From Branchiostoma floridae (taxonomy: Eukaryota; Chordata; Leptocardii; Amphioxiformes; Branchiostomatidae), in assembly GCF_000003815.2 (NCBI RefSeq), contig NC_049983.1, positions 2,457,591 through 2,521,590 on the forward strand: 64,000 bases of DNA. Direction: 5' to 3'. A program made the translations under genes and the position numbers. Every line of letters starts with the position of its first letter. Within the stretch, counting starts at the first letter, position 1. Positions 11,041 through 22,900 of the stretch are shown here, piece by piece. The notes beneath the pieces are model-generated. The model saw only the letters and a program-made list of their open reading frames with translations. It had not been told where the DNA came from and did not search any database.

Positions 11041-11125
11041 ATTTCTGTATCTGTTTCTGTATCTATTTCTATATAGCCGGTATAACCGCCCTTTGGCTTA
11101 ACACACCAGCGTCTTTCACCGTATT
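11041..11125. repeat. Dispersed repeat with AGCCGGTATAACCGCC core
   Basis: The block TAGCCGGTATAACCGCCCTT then TGGCTTAACACACCAGC recurs at 24455-24690 (two and a half copies), 27250-27400 (right part) and 49122-49240. The longer copies continue with GGCACGCG...CAGCTGGTTATATTACAC. This is a dispersed family of unknown class. Confidence 0.7.
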
Positions 11126-11159
11126 TTGCTTACTATGTATGTAGTACATATCTTCTCTG

Positions 11160-11640
11160 GTCAAAAAGTTGATTCTTAATTCTAACTTATTAAGTTCGAC
11201 TTCATTTTCTGAGACAGTGGAGGGCGAACATGCATTCCCCCTTTTTTATGTGTGGTTTCTGTTATGTTTATATTGTGGTCTTGTTTTTGTCTGTAAACGC
11301 GGAGAATTCTGGATGGAAACTTAGTACACTCTATATAGAGCTTCCTTCCTTCCTGATGATAACGTTAGTAGAAGGTGACAGTTTAAAATGAAATGCGACA
11401 TATACTTTCTGATAACCATAACCCCCATCCTGAAGAAGTGGTGTGTTCCTGACGTCACTGCTGGAGATAGAAGGGTCATTAGTACTATAAACAAGGTCGA
11501 CGGAGTTCGTCCGAAAATTTAAAGGGGTAATTCCCTATAGTGCTCATTCCAGTGTTGGGTGTAAAGTGTTAGCAATTTTCTATAATTAAAATGAAGTGTG
11601 TTTCGTCTTCCACCATCTTCGGCTTACAGCAATTGTAAGT
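11160..11640 (-). pseudogene. Decayed LINE zinc-finger tail
   Basis: On the minus strand 11590-11625 reads ATGGTGGAAGACGAAACACA, as in the LINE tail at 57445. The far end of the same tail (TCTGAGACAGTGGAGGGCG context) lies at 11160-11240, as in 16640-16670. About 250 bp between them is diverged or inserted. Confidence 0.5.
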
Positions 11641-11659
11641 TATTTCGAACACAGGTACC

Positions 11660-13297
11660 TGATTGTACAGCCTTTTTTTTCTTTTTCAATATATAACAGA
11701 TATACAATAATTCCGTGTTATGTCACGGCTCATTGCGCTAATTCGTTTGCTTAAGCACCTTGAAAAGAATTATCAACACGAATGAATGACCAAATGCTCA
11801 CCTAGTCTTTCCATTGTGTACCAGCGAGCAAGAAATGTACTTTAAATAATTGCTTAGATGCTGCAACCAACACATTTACACTAACACAGAAGCACTGTTA
11901 TATTTACCTAGTAGGAAACCTTGCAAGTTCAGGTGTTTAATAGATCAATTGCTCAACCTAATAAGCCTTTCAACCAATGATAGCCTGGCATTTATCGGTT
12001 TGACCAATGAGAAAGTGAGCGGGATTGGGGGATCGGTCTATCACGTTTAACCTGAAAGAGGATCCACCCAAACTAAGCCGAAATCAAGCATGTGCTTGGA
12101 TATTATGTAATTTGATCTTTTGTTTACGAATGTATAACACCATCGTGAAATTAAAAAAAAAAAAGATTCAAGGGTGTAAAGTTTTTTTTTTTTTTTTCTA
12201 ATTGAATCTTTTGCATGCCTTGCGAAGATATATGTAGGGAACGAAAAAATGCGAAAGTGTTTAACTTACGGTATCTAACAGTGCAAAATTTGAGTCCACA
12301 CCCCTACATGTCGTCTGTATGTTTCTATATTTCTACTCTTCTGTATTCAACAGAATAGGAACTGCTGTGACATAATTGCTTCCCCTATTGTGTAGGAACT
12401 AGATCTGTTATCTAATAATTGCCTTCTTCTGTTGTTGTTGTTCCGATTGAATTGGCCGAATAGTGATGCGGTTTGTTTCAGAGCTGAATAGCAACAATGC
12501 TAGACATTTGTAGTCTGTGTCAACTTTCCAGTATGGGCAAATGCAATAAACTATAGCTACATACTTGAGTGTGTAAGTATTGTATTACTAGTGTTACAAG
12601 TGAACAGTGGAAGAAATAGAACAAAACTATGCGGTCACTAAATATCGCTATCCAAGTTTCCCAAAACAACTGTATAGTATAAGAAATTCACATGTTTTAT
12701 ATATACGCATAAATGTCCCCGCCATGTAAAAGGTGTAAGACTGCTTATCATTGTATACCGTTACGTGATTATTCAAGGGCACATGTCCCCATTTGAAATA
12801 ATAAGAAATGAAAAATTACACTTAAAATTTAAAAAAAGGTACTGTCATTGCATATGAGAAATCTCCCTATCTTAAATCTACCACTTAACAAGTAGTACAA
12901 TCCTGCATTTCAGTTTCAATAGCGAACCAATTTTTCCTCTCTACCACTAAATTGAATCGTCGCAAATATGCCCTCTTGTACAGTACTTCCATATCTTTAA
13001 TCTAGGATCCAAAATTTCAAAACATATATTTACCAGCGAGTGACACTGTTACCCACGTTCATACCACACCAAAGCTCCCATTCACACTGTATTACTTTGT
13101 GCCCGGCCAATGTATTAGGTTACAACAAAGTAAACAAGAGCTTAATTGTCGGCACGATTACTCCTAAAATCCGTACTCAATAAGATATTTAGCAACATAA
13201 GAAGGGAGATTAAGACATTATAGAACGGAGATTACGAAGACTTTCTTAATACGCCCATTGCTTTCAAGATGTATTTCGTTTGTGTACACAATGGATA
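11660..13297. other. AT-rich intergenic DNA
   Basis: No gene is recognised. It contains facing homopolymer runs (A12 near 12153, T16 near 12182) inside a small inverted repeat (AAGATTCA / TGAATCTT). The remainder is featureless at this resolution. Confidence 0.4.
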
Positions 13298-13695
13298 TTG
13301 GACGCTTCGCGGCCCTTTACCGGCTCGGCCCAACACCCTGTCAAATCAGCCCAACCCTGGCCCAACCCATACACGAAAACTAGCCCTTACTCTAGCCGAA
13401 TTAACGAAGGTGTTGAGCCGAGTTGTCAAGGGTGTTAGTAGCCCCAACTACGCTTTTCTACGTGGTTATGTGGACCACAAAAGTAACGAAATTCTATAAA
13501 CTTTAGACTTTAAAAAAGGGAAACAAAGGCTAGGAGAGAGTTTACGGGTGGGTTAACGCCCCCCACCCCCTTGACCAACGTAATCGTAAAGACTTAAGTG
13601 GCCAAGCTCTTCTGCCAAACTACGATTAGCCTATACCAAGCGTAGTTTTTCTTGTCGAGACTGGACCAGTAAGGTACAGCGCCGAAGCGTCCAAA
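13298..13695. mobile_element. 400-bp TIR element upstream of ACSL
   Basis: Left end TTGGACGCTTCGCGGCCCTT; the right end is the complement of TTGGACGCTTCGGCGC. Internal arms (GGCTCGGCCCAACACCCT with AGGTGTTGAGCCGAG) add a further hairpin. It ends about 220 bp before the ACSL start codon. Confidence 0.65.
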
Positions 13696-13913
13696 TCCCT
13701 TACAAATCTACTTGAGCGTTTACTAAAAGTAAATCTCTTTGCCTTGGTGTAACACGATCTACTGGTATCGCTAACCCAAGGGGGTCAATGGACCGGTATT
13801 CCTTTCTCTTCCAGCCAATAGTAGGACAGCCTGTGTGTACAGAGATCCGTGACAAAAGAGGTCGGGCAAGTTTTTTTCAAGACGCCATAGCGTAAGACAG
13901 CCACAGCGACAAC

Positions 13914-13988
13914 ATGGGTGCCGGTGGAACCAAGGGAAAGGAGACTACCTCAGCTACTAAGCTAGCAAGACAGAGCATAGATGTCAAG
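13914..13988 (+). CDS. ACSL: ACSL exon 1 (N-terminus)
   Basis: Residues 1-25, starting [16 protein letters not shown]. The start is in good context (AACATGG). There is no hydrophobic segment here, unlike vertebrate ACSL1/5. Gly2 and Thr6 fit the N-myristoylation consensus. Ends AAG before GTATGT, phase 0. Confidence 0.85.
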
Positions 13989-16900
13989 GTATGTTGTCTG
14001 ACTAACACTGCATACAGTATGCTATGGTCTCCTGGATCTGTGTTATAGGGTGTCGCTATGGACAACACACGAACAGGTGTTGTTAAAATGTGCACGCCCA
14101 AAATACCATGGCGTCAAACGCAAGTAAACAAAGGCACAAAAAGCTGTATTTTTGGAGGACTTATAGGCCCTGTAGCTTTAGGCTTAGGTCACATTTCTAA
14201 AGCGGGGCCCGGCCGGGATCTTTTAAGAACAGAAAAATTAAAATGTATACCTTGAAATATACACAAATCATGCCCATGAATCTTACTGTGACATTTTGTG
14301 TATTTTGATGTATTTTATGCCATTCTTTTCGCTCCCGAAAGCTGCCCGTCCGGGCCCCGCTTTGGAAATGTGACCTAAGCCTTAGAAAGTGTGACATGGC
14401 ACTTGTACTCTAGTCGTAAGGTCGGTACCCGCATACCATGCAAGCGTTACCCAAACAATGAAAAAGATACGCTTCTGTGGGCGTTGGAGGTGCCATGTTC
14501 CCTGTTATGGTATCTACGTTTGGAATCGTTACAGTTCAAGCTTGTTAAACTCTATTGTTTAACGCAAAGCACACATGTGTTTAGCGTCTACAACTCGACA
14601 GAAAACTACACAATAGTGACACGAAAGTAGATATTTTGTTTGGATTTACACAACTAAAGAAGGAATTACAGGTTTTAGGACTAGGATTTGTGGGCTAAAC
14701 GCATTCCCACAGATGCTTGAAAAGCTAGCGTTTGGTGCAAACAACTTGTTGCATACGATTTTTTCACCTTGATTTTCGCCTGTCCCATCTTTACTAGCCG
14801 TTGAAAACTGAGTCAAGTACGGAGAACTAGCTTGAACTTGTATGACCTGTGATTCTGTAGCTGCATGGGAAATTTAAAACTATGATTTAGAAGACCACAG
14901 ACGCACAAAACGTGAACAGATTCGTTCTTTATTATTTACGCAGTACGAACTGTAAATAAAGACAAACTTGCAACGCCCAGTGGCAACGCCCTAGCCTGAA
15001 AGTATTGACTGTAAACATTCTAAGCATTGTAATATGGCAGTGATAGCGTGACATGCACTGCACAGAATATACCTTCCCACCGTGTATGTTTTGTTTGGAG
15101 GTTTCTCGAAATACGTCTAGTTAGTATTTTATCGGTTGAATCTGGGTTGTGTTTTGGGTACGTTAGCCACCTGCAAGCTATACCAACAAGATTAGAGTCT
15201 TGAAAATGCCGCGAGCTGAAAAAATCTGTAAAACCCGTGGAGGAAGGAATGCCAAAAATGTGGTCCAAAAATACTTGTCTGTAATCTTTCTACACACCAC
15301 ACCTCAAAGAAATTTCGTCTGTACAATTTCGTGGTAGATTTTGGTCTGTTAGTGAGGATAGAAACGGTCTCGTATTTTGATGCCGCCGATTCGTATCGGG
15401 TTATGCTAAGTCGTTATAAGTAAGTAACAGGTCTTGCAATGTTTTGGTTTTTGAAGGTTTCAGGTGGTCGCGTGAGGACAATAGGTCGACCCAGACTTAA
15501 CAAAAGGATTCACCAGATAAAAGAGATAACAGAGATAAAAGCCGGAATGTGGGATCCGGTGGCACAAGGTTGCATATAAGATGGCGCCCGTCAAAAACAA
15601 TATACATTAGAAAGACCACATTTTCGCGAAAATGCATAATGTTTTCCCTGTCTCATTTTGTCAAGCTACTCAAACACAACGCCATACCATTAGGCTCTCA
15701 CTATATATAGTATTGTGTGCGAGCAAAAAATACATAGATCTACTTAGTTTTGGGACCAGATTATTTACTAGTAGTTAATCATACTATTCAATTAGGCTCG
15801 TGCTATAGTATTGTATATACGAGTATAAAATGGCTTGCTATCCAGTAACCTTTGAGTGACCTTGGTAATATCATATTAAAAACTATAATAATAAACTATA
15901 AAGAAAATTAGCACCATCCGCACTTCAGAATGTACATGATATTGAATGTAGTTCTTAGTATCATTTCATATTTTACTATGTCTTGCTTGTAGTTGTAATT
16001 AGTCCTAGGGCATTAACGTGGGATAACATATCATTATCATATTATACCCCCTAGGGAGAAGAGTATGCCCGGATGTCCTGTCACAACCAAGACGGGAAGC
16101 TGACGGATCACTACTTTGATGACGTCAGGACGCTTCACCAGGCCTTCATGCGAGGCGTGCGGATATCCAGTAAGTGCGACCTAAATATTAGTCTTCAGGT
16201 GTATGTATGTGTGTGTGTGTGTGTGTGTGTGTTTGTGTGTGTGTTTGTGTGTGTGTGTGTGCCTGTATGTGTGTGTGCTTGTGTGTGTTTATGTGTGTTT
16301 GTGTGTGTGTGAGTGTATGTGTATGTGTCTGTGTGTATGAGAGTACATGTGTTTGTGTGTGTGTGTGTTTGTGTAATGGTGTGTGTATGTTTTTTTTGTG
16401 TGTGTGAGTATGTGTGTTGGTGTTTGTGAGTGTATGTGTATGTGTTTTCGTGTGTGTTTGTGTCTGCGTGTGTTCCTTCGTGTCCAAAACAGCTACAACC
16501 GGAAAACCATTCCGTCTTCTCTCTAAATCATGATAATGATGCGTTTGTTGCAAGTGACAACAAAATGACAAAGAGTGTACAGTAAACAGTAAAGTAATCA
16601 ACAACTATTTTTTAAGTCCAGCGCTAAATTTTAACTTATAGGGTTTGGCTTCTTTTTCTGAGACAGTAGAAGACGAAGAATCCCACCTTTTCTGTACTAT
16701 GTGTTTTTTTAATGTTGAGAGGAGAGTGGCAATCTTTCTGTCTGTAAGCGTCGGGAGATTAGGGTGAAATTTACTGACCTCTTTGAAGAGCTCTTTTTTT
16801 CTTGATCGTATAATTTTGAGACAGGTTGAAAGAAAATGTGTTTTTCGTCTTCTGCCACATCCAACATACATTATTGACAGGTCCTTATGGAACCAAGGTT

Positions 16901-19900
16901 ATAGAAATCCCAATTTGGTCGGTCTGCCATCGCCGCCTGGCGAATGTGGAAATAACTACATGAACTGTTGATCACTAAACTGTCCTCCTCTCGTACCTAG
17001 CGAACGAGCCGTGTCTGGGGTGGCGACCCGCCGTGTTGGCTCCCTATGAGTGGATGACGTACCACCAGGTGACTGGCTTACAGCCGCTTTCAACATTCTG
17101 TTTAAAAGAAAAAGAAGAGTAGAGTAGAGTAGAATAGAGTAGAGTAAAGTAGAGTAGAGTAGAGTAGAATAGAATAGAATAGAATAGAATAGAATAGAAT
17201 AGAATAGAATAGAATAGAATAGAATAGAATAGAGCAGAGCAGAGCAGAGAATTGTGAGTAGAGTAGAGCGGAGTATCTAGAACACCAAGTAGGGTAGCGT
17301 AGAGGAGAGTAGAGTAGAGTAGAGTAGATAAGAGTGGAGTAGAGTAGAGTAGAGCAGAGCAGAGTATTGTGAGTAGAGTAGAGTAGAGCGGAGTATCTAG
17401 AACACTAAGTAAAATAGCGTAGCGTAGAGGAGAGTAGAGTAGAGTAGAGTAGAGCAGACCAGAGTAGAGCAGAGCAGAGTATTGTGAGTAGAGTAGAGCG
17501 GAATATCTAGAACACTAAGTAGAGTAGCGTAGAGTAGAGTAGAGTAGAGTAGAGTAGAGTAGAGTAGAGTAGAGTAGAGTAGAGTGGCGTAGAGTAGAGC
17601 AGAGCAGAGTATTGTGAGTAGAGTAGAGCGGAGTATCTAGAACACTAAGTAGAATAGCGTAGCGTAGATGAGAGTAGAGTAGAGTAGAGTAGAGCAGAGT
17701 AGAGCAGAGCAGAGAATTGTGAGTAGAGTAGAGCGGAGTATCTAGAACACTAAGTAGAGTAGCGTAGTGTAGAGTAGAGTAGAGTAGAGTGGAGTAGAGT
17801 AGAGTAGAGCAGAGCAGAGCAGAGTATTGTGAGTAGAGTAGAGCGGAGTATCTAGAACAATAAGTAGAGTAGCGTAGCTTAGCGTTCCGAGTAGAGTAGA
17901 GTAGAGCTGAGCAGAGTATTGTGAGTAGAGTAGAGCGGAGTATCTAGAACACTAAGTAGAGCAGCATAGCGTAGAGTAGAGTAGAGTAGAGAAGACTAGA
18001 CTAGACTAGAGTAGAGTAGAGTAGAGCGGAGTAGAACACTGAGTAGAGTAGCGTGGAGTAGAGTAGAGCAGAGCAGAGCATATGTAGGATAGGGTAGGAT
18101 AGGGTAGAGTTACAGTAAGGTAAAGTAGGACAGTAGAGTAGTTTAGAGTAGTTTAGAGTAGAGTAGAGTAGAGTTAGGCAGAGTAGAGTTCTTCGGTAAG
18201 GCAGAAATCTTGGCTTCCGGCTTAGGCCGCTCTTCAAGTTCAAGTCACTGACACTTCAGCTTTAGGTGACCTGACAACTTCTCACCGTAAATTACGAAAT
18301 TTACTTCAAATCTACTCTGCAAATTCCATTTTATTTCGTCGTAGATAAACGAAGGGATACAATGCCTCTAAATGACAATGCGTTATCAGTACATATGAGG
18401 TGTATGCAACGGTTTCATAGTTTGAGCCACAGAAAATATACTCTACTTCCCCTCTACTTACAGGTGTATATCAGAGCTATTAACTTCGGTTCCGGTCTGG
18501 TCCACAAGGGTTTACAGCCTGCGACTACAACCTCCCTGGGTATATTCTCTCAGAACAGACCAGAGGTGAGTTCGTTTGCTTGTTTGTTTGTTTGTTTGTT
18601 TGTTTTGTTTTGTTTTGTAAGGTATCTAATTGTCTTTAATAAATAAAGGGAAGAGCCTTAGTTATTCAAACGTGTTTAATATCCATTTTGCCCAGGACAA
18701 CTTGAAAATGAATTAGGTTGTTTGTACGCAAAAAATGTTTTCGATTCATCAATCGCATTGCTGTTTTTCCTTTTGATGTAGTGGGCGATTGCCGAGCAGG
18801 GTTGTAACATGTTCTCCATCGTGGTTGTACCGCTGTACGACACTCTGGGAGCCGAGGCCGTCCAACACATCATTAACCAAGGTGTGCATGCCTCCCTTTT
18901 TGCTCACATTTTTTTTTAATTTTCTCTCTCTGTGATGATTTCTTCATCAGATCATTAAAACTTTATCATACTTTTATATCTTTCATGATATTCAAAATTT
19001 ATGAATTGAGACGTCACTGTACTGATTGTTGTCTAACGAAAAGGGGCCTGATTTTTTAGTTACGCATCATGTCTAACAAAAAAATCGTGTCTAGCAAAGG
19101 AAAATTCAGCTTTTTTGCTGACTATATTTTTTAAACCCGTGTGCCCTCATTCCCTGCCCAGCCGAACTCCGCACGGTGGTCTGTGACGTTCCCGACAAGG
19201 TGGCAAAACTCCTGAGTTACGCAGAAGGAGCCAAAGATAACATTCTGGAGCGTATCATCATCATGGACCCGATCACGGACCAACAGATGCTCGGTCAGGC
19301 CGAGGAACTGGGCATTGAGATACTGTCCATGCAGGACGTCGAGGTAGGTGTTGGTCTTTGCTAAGCTAGGGCTTAGAGAGGGAGCATGTCACCCCGCAAG
19401 GGTCGGTATTACCCCGCCGTGTACCGTACGCACATCGACCGATGATGATGATGATGATGAGATAGGGAGCTTATTGAGAGTAGGAGGGAGATAGGGAGGA
19501 GAGGAGATAGGGAGGAAGAGGGAGGGAATGACAGAGAGAGAGAGAGAGAGAGAGATGGGCACAGAGGAAGAGAGGTAGGGAGAGACTGAGGAGGAAGAGA
19601 AAGATAGGGGAGGACATGTGAGGAGAGGAAGGGTAAAATATTAAGGAGGGAGGGAAGAAGAGAGACTATGAGGAAGGGGAAGCGAGGAGATGGGGGAGGA
19701 GGAGAGGAATGGGGAAGTAAGGGGGAGGGAAGAAGATAGAGACCGACACGGGGAAGAGAGGGAGGGAGAGCCTGGGGAGGAAGAGAAAGAGAGGGGAGGA
19801 CAGGTGAGGAAGGAGGAAAAACAGGAGGGAGAAAGAGTGGCGAAAGGAGAGAAAGAGGGACCTACAAAGAGGAAGAGAGGGAGGGAGAGAATTTTGAGCA

Positions 19901-22900
19901 AAGAAAAGTAGGGGAGGTGAGTTGAGGAGAGGAAGGAGGAAGTTAGAGGGAGGGAAGAAGAGAGAGACCGACATAGGGATGAGAGGGAGGGACAGACTGG
20001 GAGGAAGAGAAAGTGAAGGAAATAGAGGTGAGGTGAGGAAGGAGAGAAATTAGGAGGAAGGAGAGAGACCGACAAAGGGGAAGAGAGGGAAGGAGAGAAA
20101 GAAGAGGGAGAGAGAGATACATGGGAGGAGATCTGAAAAAGGAGAGAGAGAATAAGGGAGGGAGAGAAGGAGAAAGAAAGAGTAAAGTAGAGAGAGACTG
20201 GCTTAAGAGAAGAGAATGAAGGAGATAAGGGGGAGAAAGAGATAAGGGGAAAAGAGGTGAGGAAGAAGAGAGAAGGAGGGAGGGAGAGAGGAATGGAGGG
20301 ATAGAATGGGTGAGAGACGAAAGAGAAGGGAGGGTGAGGTACGGAGGAAGAGAGAGTGGGAGGGAGAGATCAGAAATGAGGTGAGGGAGGGAAGAAGAGA
20401 GGGAGTGATGAAGAGAAGCAGAGGATGAGACACAGAGACAAAGAGAGATTACATAAAGGGAGCACTATGAAGAGCTTGTTAAAGTGCTGCGCCCAGTAAA
20501 AGCCATTTCTGATTTCAATACTGAATATGCAGAATTGTTTCTGATGGTTTGTGGTTAACATTTATGTTAATATTTCTCATTTTCACAGCAATTGGGAGAA
20601 AACAACCCACAGGAAACAGTGGTATGTCCTTCTACATCCTTACTTGTAACTGATTCAATGTTTGTTGTGCATTTGTTTTGCCTTTTGCACTTGCACTTCT
20701 ATGATATTACCCACCGAACTTCTTTAGGTGTTTTAATGTTCTTATAATACACCTATGCAGCGATGAAGTCGGATAGCAAGTGCTGTCGTAATTCGTACGG
20801 TTTTTTTTTCAGCCACCCAAACCAGAGGACCTGGCCACAGTCTGCTACACAAGCGGAACTACAGGTGTGTAGAGCAACATTCGGACATTCCACTAGCATT
20901 TCTCTTGTGGCGTCGTGTGTAGCGTAACTGGTGGAGCGTTCGGCTCGGAATCTATAGGTCCTGAGTTCAATCCCTGCCGTGCCCCCGACGTTGTGCCCTT
21001 GGGAAACGCACTTTTCACGACCTTCCTAACTTCACCAAGGTGTAAAAAATGGTACCTGACTTCGGTCGGGGAGGTAAAAGAAAATAATATATTTACGTTC
21101 TGTCTATACTGTGTATGTGGCACTGTTTATATTGAGTTACAAGTTGTCAATGACTACAGTGCCACATTGTCCTCGTTTTTCCAAAACAAATAGGAAAAAT
21201 TCTCTCAGCAACAGTGTAAAAGATATTCATCTGAACAGAATGTCCTGCAACTTTAATGAGAAGCATGGACCATATCTTTGGTCACATAATTCTGCCCTAC
21301 CACATCCAAACATAACTTAAGCTCGCTTTATATTGTATGTCATTAAAAGCGACTTTAGCGGATAATGTGGCAATGCACTCACTTATATTAACAGTGCCAC
21401 ATACACGTGTAGTACAGACAGAAGGTAAAGGTAGTCTTTTCTTTTACCTCACCGACCGAAGTCGGGTACCCATTTTTTACACCTGGGTGAAGTGAGGAAG
21501 GTCGTGTAAAATGCCAATTCTATGGGGAGCAACGTCGGGGTTGCACGGCGAGTGTCGAACTCGTGGACTCTAGATTCAGAGACGAACGCTATACCATTTA
21601 CATCACATACGACGCTACTTTGGTCACATAGGTTAAGTGGTCCTTCTACAGAGGTGGTCACTTCTACAAGTTTGATTATACTTATCATTTTCTGATGTAG
21701 TTAAAGCAGTTACTGTTCCCTCATCAGTTAATTTGCTTTCCAGGAACTCCCAAAGGTGCCGTGTTGACCCACAGTAACCTGATCGCCTGTAACGGTGGGA
21801 TTTTACACGCCTGTCAGGTAATTCCTACTTCCTTCCTGCCAACCTACCTAATAGATGTAAGTGCCTATGTCAGGGGCAGAACTCTTGCTCCTTCCCAAAA
21901 TCCTATTGAGCAGTGAACACTAATGGAAAACCGTATTGGCGATAATGTAAAAATTAGCAAGTTCAGGGTGTCATAATCTCATCCGTGAATATTCCAGGTC
22001 ATAAGAACTCACCCCACACAGCAACCCGCTATCTCAAGTGTCCAAAAGTCTAATCTTTAAACTTTCTGACCAGCGCAAGTTATTTCAGCGGTCAAAACTA
22101 CCGCCATCTTGCCTTTCCATGATATCATTTTAGGGTTACATTGGCAGTCATTGACGAAGGACAGTAGATACTATCTGAAGCAAGACTGACCCTTTTCAAA
22201 TATATTACAGTTGTTTGAGTAACTATTCTTACGTGTAAATTACTTCTTTCTTATCAATTTTATATGGGCAAAATATATTTATGAAAAGGTTTAAACTATA
22301 ATGGTGTTGTCCTCTATTTGAAATTTCAGCGTCACCTGAGCTTCAACAAAGACGACATCCACATCTCCTACCTCCCCCTGGCACACATGTTCGAAAGACA
22401 AGCGCTGGTAGGTGAAATAACACAGTAAACTTTACTTATCTATTTTCCTTTTTGTACTTATGCACGTATATTGATTTTGTGCTTTTTTATTACTCCTGTT
22501 TTATATCTTTGTCTTGAGTATGTGTTTCAAAAATAGAGAAGAACATGTTAGATGCAGCCATTAGCGATTGCAACACAGTGTCCTAGTTCCCTTTCCATTT
22601 AGCCTAGTTTAAAATCATTGTAAAATCATCTGCATTCATAAGACCACATGTGGTCCTTTTGTGCATTTAGCACTTGGGCATGAATATGCAATAAATATTA
22701 TCATTTATTATCAGGCCTTATATGATCAAGTGTTTCTTGGTTAATACTCACACAATATAATTTTATGTAAGTACAATTCACGAAAAGTTCAAAACAAAAA
22801 GCACAGTGAACTTGGCTCTACTCATATCAAAACATGCTGTCGAGGCAGCTACATAATAAGTACGAACGCCAGGTTGCATTTTGGTCAGTGTTGTCAAGTG

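Noticed and set aside
16188-16604. Long frames over (GT)n tracts (also 7186-7452 and 52381-52811)
   Set aside because: Low-complexity Cys/Val or Thr/His translations of dinucleotide repeats.
19641-20433. Ser/Pro/Leu-rich frames on the minus strand
   Set aside because: Translations of the 1-kb purine tract inside ACSL intron 6.
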